Shown here: piece by piece, positions 1 to 3,873 of the stretch
Numbering within the stretch: position 1 is the stretch's first letter
Layout: the number at the start of each line of letters is the position of its first letter
Notes under the pieces: model-generated
The model's database searches: none
Seen by the model: only the letters and a program-made list of their open reading frames with translations
What the model was told of the DNA's origin: nothing
Program-made: the position numbers and the translations under genes
From: Bryobacterales bacterium
GTDB lineage: Bacteria; Acidobacteriota; Terriglobia; Bryobacterales; Bryobacteraceae
Direction of reading: 5' to 3'
NCBI GenBank assembly: GCA_025353235.1
Contig: JANXQZ010000860.1
Span: 1 to 6,250 of the forward strand
DNA: 6,250 bases

Positions 1-1
1 G

Positions 2-823
2 GGTGTACTCTTCGGTGACCTCGGCCTCCGGGGCACCGATTATGCGCGCCTGTACGAGCGGAAGCGGGCCCCCTCCCGCGCCATCGCCGAACTGCACGGG
101 GTCCCGCTCACGACCGGCGTGATAACGGCGATTGGCATCGAGCGCACCGCTGACGGGAAGGATTACAAGCTGACGGTTTCGAAGGGAAGCAGCCTGTTCA
201 AGCAGGCCGAATTCCGAGCGCCCGCAGCCGAGAGGGGACCGGCGGCGACTGAGGAAGCGCCGACCCAGCCAGACGAGCTCGTTCGGCACTTCCACAAAGT
301 CTTTCACGGGCTGGACGATGCCCGTCCTCAGTCGAAGGAACTCTCGCACGCGACCGCGCTCATCGCTCAGCACGGGTTCGACCGCGCGAAATACATCGTG
401 GACTACGCTCACATCGCCGCGCCTCGCACCGGCTATTTCCCCCAGACCGTCGGTGGGATCATGCAGTACGCCTCGTCCGCGCTCGCAAGCTACGAGGGTT
501 CCGTCCGCACAAGCGGGGAAGCCGCGCGAGCAAGCGAGCAGGCCAAGGCACGGCATGCATTCGAGGAACTCCAGGCGGAGGCGCAGGGCAAGCGATGGAA
601 AGACGCGGAGGCCCGCCTAGCGAGCCTGAAGGCAGACGAATACGACGCCCTCGCCACGCGGGTAAAGGCCGACCTTCAGGGTCGCTCCCGCTGGCTCAAG
701 CAAAGCGATTCGTCGCCGTTTTTCCAACGCGCCATCCGCGCCGCGATGGTTTCCGAACTTATGAGCCAGGCGGAAACGTTGAATGGCGAAAGCATGGATG
801 GAATCCCCGCAGAAATCTCATAA
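2..823 (+). CDS. C-terminal part of a replication-protein-like gene (5' end outside window)
   Basis: The frame is open from the first bases of the window to TAA at 821-823, giving 273 visible residues, so the true start lies to the left. No motif fixes the function. The first 60 visible residues (around TDYARLYERKR and GVPLTTGVITAIGIERT) look like the tail of a winged-helix initiator domain. Residues about 94-170 (RHFHKVFHG, then SKELSHATALIAQHG and YFPQTVGGIMQYA) resemble the C-terminal region of replication proteins found on integrative elements, where an F-x-x-x-(F/W)-H-G motif and a Q-A-x-x-L-I-x-x-H-G motif recur. Residues about 170-240 are charged and helical. The family resemblance comes from memory and is weak. 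Its place on the same segment as an ssrA-associated integrase fits an element replication gene. That the frame is coding is likely; the replication role is tentative. Confidence 0.6.
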   Translation, partial: GVLFGDLGLRGTDYARLYERKRAPSRAIAELHGVPLTTGVITAIGIERTADGKDYKLTVSKGSSLFKQAEFRAPAAERGPAATEEAPTQPDELVRHFHKVFHGLDDARPQSKELSHATALIAQHGFDRAKYIVDYAHIAAPRTGYFPQTVGGIMQYASSALASYEGSVRTSGEAARASEQAKARHAFEELQAEAQGKRWKDAEARLASLKADEYDALATRVKADLQGRSRWLKQSDSSPFFQRAIRAAMVSELMSQAETLNGESMDGIPAEIS

Positions 824-864
824 TCTGCCGATTGGTTGGAGAGAAGAATACAGGGAAGGCATTG

Positions 865-1011
865 ATGCCAAGATCCGAGAAGATTTACAGGCTGCCCAAG
901 GCTCGCGTGAAAGCCCTACTTATGCCAGCGGCAGAGCGCAGGAAGCTCGATGCCAAGCTGGCCCTCGGCGCAGCCCCATTTGACGGAAGCCGCCGTGCCG
1001 CCTACACTTAG
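865..1011 (+). CDS. Small hypothetical protein, doubtful
   Basis: This 48-residue basic ORF starts MPRSEKIYRLPKARVKALL and ends at TAG 1009-1011, six bases before the hicB start. An AGGGAAGG stretch lies five bases upstream of its ATG and would serve as ribosome binding site. The composition is protein-like (KARVKALLMPAAERRKLDAKLALGAAPFDG), with no membrane segment and no motif I recognise. A second frame starting at 783 (MAKAWMESPQK...) covers 783-983 and reads protein-like in its first half but poorly in its second half, where Cys and Arg/Pro-rich text suggests an out-of-frame reading. The two together could be fragments of one frameshifted gene. It could equally be a leader for the hicBA unit or non-coding. 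Confidence 0.3.
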   Translation: MPRSEKIYRLPKARVKALLMPAAERRKLDAKLALGAAPFDGSRRAAYT

Positions 1012-1017
1012 GGTGCC

Positions 1018-1251
1018 ATGAAGAAGATCATCCAGGTCCGCATCTACAAGGGCGAGGAGCAGTACGTGGGCGAATGCATCGACCTCCCGGTCGTCACCCA
1101 GGGGAGAACGCTCGACGAGGTTAGCGAAAACCTGAAGGAAGCCATCGCCCTATATCTCGAAGGCGAGGACCCGGCCGAATTCGACCTCGCGCCGGAGCCG
1201 TCGATCCTGGCCAGCTTCGAGCTCTCGACCCCCACGCATGCCAAAACTTAA
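1018..1251 (+). CDS. hicB: HicB-family antitoxin (partner toxin gene broken)
   Basis: This 77-residue protein matches the short HicB/UPF0150 antitoxin type. The first strand is KKIIQVRIYKGEEQYVGEC, followed by the family's C-x-(D/E)-L-P-V-V-T-Q-G-x-T-x-(D/E)-E motif (residues about 20-36) and the helix ENLKEAIALYLEG. HicB folds into a partial RNase-H-like domain that covers the active face of the HicA mRNA interferase. There is no C-terminal helix-turn-helix or ribbon-helix-helix, so any self-repression would have to work without a separate DNA-binding domain, as in other short HicB proteins. A weak AGGG ribosome binding site sits just upstream, overlapping the stop of the preceding small ORF. 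The last 14 bases overlap the hicA start, the usual translational coupling of hicB-hicA pairs. Because hicA is broken, this is probably an orphan antitoxin. Confidence 0.85.
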   Translation: MKKIIQVRIYKGEEQYVGECIDLPVVTQGRTLDEVSENLKEAIALYLEGEDPAEFDLAPEPSILASFELSTPTHAKT

Positions 1252-1371
1252 GCGCCTCTCCGGGCGCGACGTTCTTGCCATCTTCGTCGGGTTCGGTCGG
1301 CGGCGATCTACCGACAGGCGCTCCGCTACATCCCGGAGAGCGAGCTCAGGGAGCACTTCTACAGCGCGTGA
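1238..1371 (+). pseudogene. hicA: hicA toxin gene with internal deletion and frameshift
   Basis: The ATG at 1238, overlapping the end of hicB, begins MPKLKRLSGRDVLAIFVGFG, a typical HicA N-terminus. From about 1300 another frame reads AAIYRQALRYIPESELREHF and ends with TGA at 1369-1371, which is the typical HicA C-terminus. The two pieces are in different frames and the whole locus is 134 bases, while HicA genes are usually about 230-250 bases. The middle is missing: the double-stranded-RNA-binding-like core with the G-S-H motif and its catalytic histidine. I infer a deletion of about 100 bases, not a multiple of three, at about 1294-1302. Read straight through, the N-terminal frame runs into Arg/Ser-rich text and stops at about 1385. 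The toxin is certainly inactive as read. Confidence 0.85.
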
Positions 1372-1408
1372 GCGAACGGTCCCGTGACCGCGCCCTCTGG
1401 AAAGCACA

Positions 1409-1420
1409 TCTCGATCGAGA
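1409..1420. repeat. 12-bp perfect palindrome
   Basis: TCTCGATCGAGA is its own reverse complement. It lies between the hicA remnant and the terminator hairpin, in a gene-free stretch. It is short enough to be chance; no function is claimed. Confidence 0.3.
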
Positions 1421-1422
1421 GA

Positions 1423-1459
1423 GGCGGAGATCGCGATGCACGATGCCCGCCACTTTTTT
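1423..1459 (+). terminator. Intrinsic terminator after the hicBA unit
   Basis: GGCGG at 1423-1427 pairs with CCGCC at 1447-1451. Inside it ATCG at 1430-1433 pairs with CGAT at 1441-1444 across a seven-base loop, with a two-by-two internal bulge. Two bases later come six T residues (1454-1459). This is the right shape and orientation to end the plus-strand transcript running from the left edge through hicB. Judged by eye; no folding energy was calculated. Confidence 0.55.
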
Positions 1460-1493
1460 AATCATTTGGAGCGCCCAAGCCACGCGAACCGGC

Positions 1494-1515
1494 GAGCATG
1501 ACCGATCCGATGCTC
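1494..1515. repeat. Inverted repeat in the gene-free stretch before the integrase
   Basis: GAGCAT (1494-1499) and ATGCTC (1510-1515) are complementary across ten bases. The 239-base stretch 1372-1610 holds no gene I can support. Apart from the terminator it contains only this repeat, the palindrome at 1409-1420 and the hairpin pair at 1570-1596. Low significance. Confidence 0.25.
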
Positions 1516-1569
1516 ATGTTCGTCCGGCCACCCGGTAAGGACCTACAGCCGCGATTCGAAGACATGCAA

Positions 1570-1596
1570 CGCCTGCCTTTACCTCAGGCGAAAGGC
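1570..1596 (-). terminator. Overlapping hairpins just past the integrase stop, possible weak terminator
   Basis: Two mutually exclusive stems share this site: CGCCTG (1570-1575) with CAGGCG (1585-1590), and GCCTTT (1575-1580) with AAAGGC (1591-1596). They lie 15 bases beyond the integrase stop codon in its reading direction. No T tract follows, so the terminator reading is weak. They could instead be a protein binding site. Confidence 0.25.
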
Positions 1597-1610
1597 CACG
1601 AGAGCCCGCG

Positions 1611-2673
1611 CTACCACGTCGCCATCACGAGCCCCTCAAGGCGGTTCTGCCGTTCGAGGATCCAGGGCGCGTAGTGCCTCTCCGTTATCGAGACGCTCGA
1701 ATGCCCCAGTAGGATCGACACGTCGGAAAGGGGCACCCCCTTCAGCAGGAGACGGCGCGCGAAATAGTCGCGGTACCGGTGCGCGTGCCCGTTCTCGACT
1801 CCAGCCAGCCTAAACAGCTTCCTGAGCGTCCGCTGCCAGTCGGCGACGCACGATTTGGGCAAGCCGTTGCCCGACCAGAACGGCCGCTCGCCCTCCCCGC
1901 AGACCGCTATCACCGCCGCCAAGACCTCCGGCTTCAGGGGCAGGTGGACATGGGGTCCGGTCTTCTGGGTGTAGAGGCGGAGCTTGCCGCCCTCGAACCG
2001 CTCGCGCGTCAGCATGACCGCATCCCGGATCCGCAGCCCCGTGCTCAGGAGCACCAGCACGAACGCCTTCACCCGCTCGCCGGACCCGAACGAGTAGATG
2101 CCGTTGTTGGGAAAGGAGTCGCAGGCCAGGACGATCCGGTTCACCTCGTCCTCGGAGAAGGGGAGCGTGGGGAGCGGCTGTCCCTTGGGGGGCTTCAGCG
2201 GCTTCGCCGGGTTCGTGGGGATCCATCCTCGCTCGTGGCAGAAGCGGAAGAAGCGGAAGAAGGCCTTCATCCTCTCCAGCCTTTTCCTGGCTGACACGGG
2301 GGAGATCTTCCACCCCTCCCGAACCCGAGCCAGGTCGTCCGGGGCAATGCCCTTCAGGTTTTCGGAGACAACCGGAACCATGGTCCTGAACAGGAGGTCG
2401 TATTTGGCGATCGTCTCGGGGGCGCGGCCGAGCGCCTTCAGCTCCGCCTGAAAACGGTCGATCGCCTGGCTGAGGGATACGGCACCGGGAAGCTCGTCGG
2501 GCTTCAGCGCCTTGAGCTTAGCCTCGGCGTCTTCCCCACCCGAATGTGTCGAGCGACTTCCGGACCGCTTTCCCGTTCACGGTGCCGACCACCCAGACGG
2601 GGCATCGGCACCTCTGGTAATTCATTGACGCGCGCCCGCATTCCTTCAGATGCCTCCGGTACAGTTTCAGCAT
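1611..2673 (-). pseudogene. int: Tyrosine recombinase (integrase) gene split by a one-base frameshift
   Basis: This is the likely integrase of an element inserted in ssrA. The ATG at 2673 starts MLKLYRRHLKECGRASMNYQ, followed by RCRCPVWVVGTVNGKAVRKS, a Cys-containing N-terminal region seen in a family of element integrases. That frame ends at 2518 after 51 codons. The continuation lies in another frame from about 2536: EDAEAKLKALK, then the SAM-like core-binding domain (SLSQAIDRFQAELKALG...) and the catalytic domain. Removing one base from the run of four G (plus-strand C at 2534-2537) restores one 353-residue protein reading FGW-EDAEAK. In that numbering the catalytic set is complete: R214 (TGLRIRD), K237 (TQKTG), H298 and R301 (HRYRD), H324 (LLGHSS) and the nucleophile Y334 (RHYAPW). 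An ATG at 2381 could start a shorter product, but it would lack most of the core-binding domain. There is no clear ribosome binding site at 2673. A base-calling error in the G run is the main alternative to a true mutation. Confidence 0.85.
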
Positions 2674-2714
2674 GCCGCGAGGTTAACACGGGTTTTCCTG
2701 TACGTGGGCAGTAC

Positions 2715-2731
2715 GCAGGTTCTAGCAGGTT
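2715..2731. repeat. Two GCAGGTT direct repeats one helical turn apart
   Basis: GCAGGTT occurs at 2715-2721 and 2725-2731, a ten-base period, between the integrase start and the ssrA junction. Integrases of this class bind short direct repeats (arm sites) next to att, and directionality factors bind helically phased repeats. That role is inferred from position only. Confidence 0.35.
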
Positions 2732-2754
2732 GCTAAGTTATTTATTCTAAACAA

Positions 2755-2783
2755 ATTATATGGTGGAGGCGCCGGGAGTTGAA
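2755..2783 (-). promoter_or_regulatory. Candidate integrase promoter across the ssrA junction
   Basis: On the minus strand a perfect TATAAT (2760-2755) begins at the first base after the tmRNA CCA. Seventeen bases upstream lies TTCAAC (2783-2778), the T-loop of tmRNA, which matches the -35 consensus at only three of six positions. Transcription would start near 2748 and run toward the integrase start at 2673. The -10 is clear; its use as a promoter is inference. Confidence 0.35.
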
Positions 2784-2790
2784 CCCGGGT
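2761..2790. other. Probable attachment site (element/chromosome junction) in the ssrA 3' end
   Basis: The tmRNA T arm, acceptor 3' strand and CCA lie here, directly followed by an A/T-rich leader and the integrase gene. Integrases that enter at ssrA recombine within this 3' segment and restore it, leaving an att repeat at each element end. No second copy of the ssrA 3' sequence is seen at 1-2760, so the far end would lie left of the window. The exact core cannot be set from one side. Confidence 0.5.
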
Positions 2791-2993
2791 CCGAAAAAGC
2801 CCGCCATGAAAAGACTACGTGCGTATCCAGTTCGGTGATTGTCGGCTGCCCCGTGAGAACCAGCGAAGAGAGCGGCAGCTTAGCCCGATTGATCTCAGCC
2901 TTTGGCTACGAGCAGAAGCCTACGGCCCAGCCTGCGAAATGACGTTTACTAGATGATGTGCAAGCCCACCATCCGAAACGGCCGCCTAATTAA

Positions 2994-3026
2994 TTAAGCA
3001 GCGTATGCAAACTGCTGATTGTTGGC
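2994..3026 (-). other. tmRNA tag reading frame (ANNQQFAYAA)
   Basis: Ten codons read Ala-Asn-Asn-Gln-Gln-Phe-Ala-Tyr-Ala-Ala and then UAA. The resume codon GCC and the AN start follow the usual A-N... tag pattern. The end is AYAA, where most bacteria have ALAA; the final Ala-Ala recognised by ClpX is kept. I recall a similar tag (ANTQFAYAA) for Solibacter, which supports an acidobacterial origin. After the tag UAA, further stops follow in both other frames (2992-2990 UAA and 2988-2986 UAG). Confidence 0.85.
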
Positions 3027-3121
3027 AGTTTTGTTTTTCCGATCGTTTTACGGGAGCTCGGAACCCGGCACGCCTTTCCACAACGATTCAATCCCGTCGA
3101 ATCCGTTACGCCCCCCTTTCC

Positions 3122-3129
3122 TTTATAAT
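3122..3129. promoter_or_regulatory. Overlapping divergent -10 elements for ssrA and clpS
   Basis: The A/T-rich block between the two genes contains TATAAT on the plus strand (3124-3129) and TATAAA on the minus strand (3127-3122). The minus-strand box is seven bases upstream of the tmRNA 5' end at 3115, the correct distance for ssrA transcription to start at its mature end or one base before it. The plus-strand box would start transcription near 3136, about three bases before the clpS ATG. Convincing -35 boxes are not seen for either direction at a 17-base spacing. Confidence 0.55.
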
Positions 3130-3138
3130 AATACATCC

Positions 3139-3459
3139 ATGGGTCCTTCGGTTGCCGATCCGGTCATCAAACAGGGGACTCAAGATGAAAAGTCTCCGCT
3201 TTTCCACGTCGTCCTACTGGATGATGATGACCACACTTACGAGTATGTGATGGAGATGCTTCAAAAGCTCTTCGCCTGCTCCAGTTCCGCTGCCTGGAAT
3301 CACGCGGTCGAGGTGGATACACAGGGCAGGACGGTTGTCATCACATGCGAGCTGGAATTGGCGCAATTTGGGCGAGATCAGATTCTGGCTTACGGAGCCG
3401 ACCCGCGCATGCCCCGCTCGAAAGGATCCATGACGGCAATAGTTGAGCCTGCGGGCTGA
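3139..3459 (+). CDS. clpS: ClpS-like adaptor of Clp protease
   Basis: ClpS binds the N-domain of ClpA/ClpC-type unfoldases and delivers proteins with destabilising N-terminal residues, while reducing degradation of ssrA-tagged proteins. The 106-residue product has a loose N-terminal extension (residues 1-19) and then the ClpS fold: FHVVLLDDDDHTYEYVMEML (22-41), QGRTVVITCELELAQFGRDQ (62-81) and the ending MPRSKGSMTAIVEPA. Against E. coli ClpS, by-eye alignment puts D28 at Asn34, the conserved Asp pair at 29-30, Y34 at the Met40 gatekeeper and D60 at His66, so the N-degron pocket is altered. I recall this variant clade (LLDDDDHTYEYV) from Planctomycetes and Acidobacteria. The start at 3139 is chosen because earlier in-frame starts lie inside ssrA. 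No ribosome binding site precedes it, so a nearly leaderless mRNA is possible. Confidence 0.85.
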   Translation: MGPSVADPVIKQGTQDEKSPLFHVVLLDDDDHTYEYVMEMLQKLFACSSSAAWNHAVEVDTQGRTVVITCELELAQFGRDQILAYGADPRMPRSKGSMTAIVEPAG

Positions 3460-3496
3460 TCCGGTCGATTTTTCTGTTCAGTGCCCATCATCTTCG

Positions 3497-3509
3497 TGTA
3501 CGATGTACA
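3497..3509. promoter_or_regulatory. 13-bp perfect inverted repeat upstream of the 81-aa gene
   Basis: TGTAC-GAT-GTACA lies 16 bases upstream of the next start codon and just ahead of its ribosome binding site. Its central TACGAT (3499-3504) could also pass as a weak -10. Position and symmetry suit an operator for a dimeric repressor; the regulator is unknown. It could be chance. Confidence 0.35.
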
Positions 3510-3525
3510 TTCGAGGGGTAACTTG

Positions 3526-3771
3526 ATGGCCGACGAAGATTTGCGTGCGGAACTGGAAAAGCTGAAAGCCGAGAATGAGGCGCTGAAGACGCGAAAGACC
3601 GGAGCGGTGTCGCTCAAAGTGAGCGAGAAAGGCGCTGTCTCGGTGTATGGCCTGGGACGCTTTCCGGTCACACTTTATAAAGAGCAGTGGGGAAAGCTGC
3701 TTGGGATGAGCGATGACATCAAGAAGTTCATCACAGAGAATAACGAGCGTTTGAAAACGAAAGAACAGTAG
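3526..3771 (+). CDS. Conserved-looking 81-aa protein with N-terminal coiled coil
   Basis: I do not recognise a named function. Residues 1-24 form a charged heptad-like helix (LRAELEKLKAENEALK), a likely short coiled coil for oligomerisation. Residues about 27-60 (SLKVSEKGAVSVYGLGRFPV, then TLYKEQWGKLLG) look like a compact beta domain, with Y-G-L-G-R-F-P-V-T-L-Y as the striking block. The tail is lysine-rich and helical. I have the impression of similar small proteins in Acidobacteria and Cyanobacteria, not verified. There is no signal peptide or membrane segment, so it is probably cytoplasmic. The ATG at 3526 is chosen because GAGGGG lies seven bases upstream; in-frame codons further up are unlikely to be used. 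It follows clpS by 66 bases on the same strand and could be co-transcribed, although a palindrome in the gap suggests separate control. Confidence 0.75.
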   Translation: MADEDLRAELEKLKAENEALKTRKTGAVSLKVSEKGAVSVYGLGRFPVTLYKEQWGKLLGMSDDIKKFITENNERLKTKEQ

Positions 3772-3802
3772 CTTTCGGTCAGCTTATTCCTGAAGGGGAG
3801 GG

Positions 3803-3827
3803 GCGGCCTAGCAGCGTGCATGGCCGC
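3803..3827. terminator. Hairpin between convergent genes, possible two-way terminator
   Basis: GCGGCC (3803-3808) pairs with GGCCGC (3822-3827). Inside, GCA (3811-3813) pairs with TGC (3817-3819), with a symmetrical two-base mismatch between the stems. It lies 32 bases after the 81-aa gene and 46 bases beyond the stop of the convergent large gene. The flanks hold only short T runs, so termination is plausible but not strong. Confidence 0.35.
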
Positions 3828-3873
3828 TTCGGGTTGAGTTGTGCCAGGACGCGGAAATAATCGCCTAATCGCC

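Larger units (their letters stand above)
2761..3115 (-). ncRNA. ssrA: Transfer-messenger RNA (tmRNA)
   Basis: tmRNA rescues stalled ribosomes, first as an alanyl-tRNA and then as a short mRNA that adds a degradation tag. The minus strand begins GGGGGCGTAACGGATTCGAC at 3115, matching the conserved GGATTCGACGGG of the 5' domain, and ends with the T arm CCGGG-TTCAACT-CCCGG, the acceptor strand CGCCTCC, the discriminator A and an encoded CCA (2763-2761). GGGGGCG pairs with CGCCTCC over seven base pairs, including one G-U, which fixes both ends and a length of 355 bases, typical for one-piece tmRNA. The tag reading frame lies at 3026-2994. No terminator is visible right after the CCA: the element begins there, so ssrA transcripts may run toward int or rely on processing. 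clpS is divergent on the other side. Confidence 0.95.

Noticed and set aside
1275..1538. Plus-strand open frame across the hicA remnant
   Set aside because: It is in a frame other than either hicA piece, and the text (Arg/Ser-rich, no motif) is not protein-like.
1779..2451. Plus-strand and alternate minus-strand open frames across the integrase
   Set aside because: They are GC-rich shadow frames. Only the minus-strand integrase frame carries the R, K, HxxR, H and Y catalytic pattern.
2518..2543. Programmed frameshift in the integrase
   Set aside because: The site would need a +1 shift after TGG, with no known slippery heptamer or supporting structure seen. Simple mutation or sequencing error is more likely.
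2760..2942. Plus-strand open frame MVEAPGVEPGSEKARHEK...
   Set aside because: It is the antisense of the tmRNA 3' half. This reading of a tRNA-like T arm is a common false protein call.
3019..3138. Longer clpS start inside ssrA
   Set aside because: The added residues are encoded by the antisense of the tmRNA 5' domain and do not look like ClpS. The start at 3139 gives normal ClpS length.
3442..3474. Terminator right after clpS (AGCC/GGCT followed by TTTTT)
   Set aside because: The stem is only four base pairs and the T run is 15 bases further on, so it is too weak to list.
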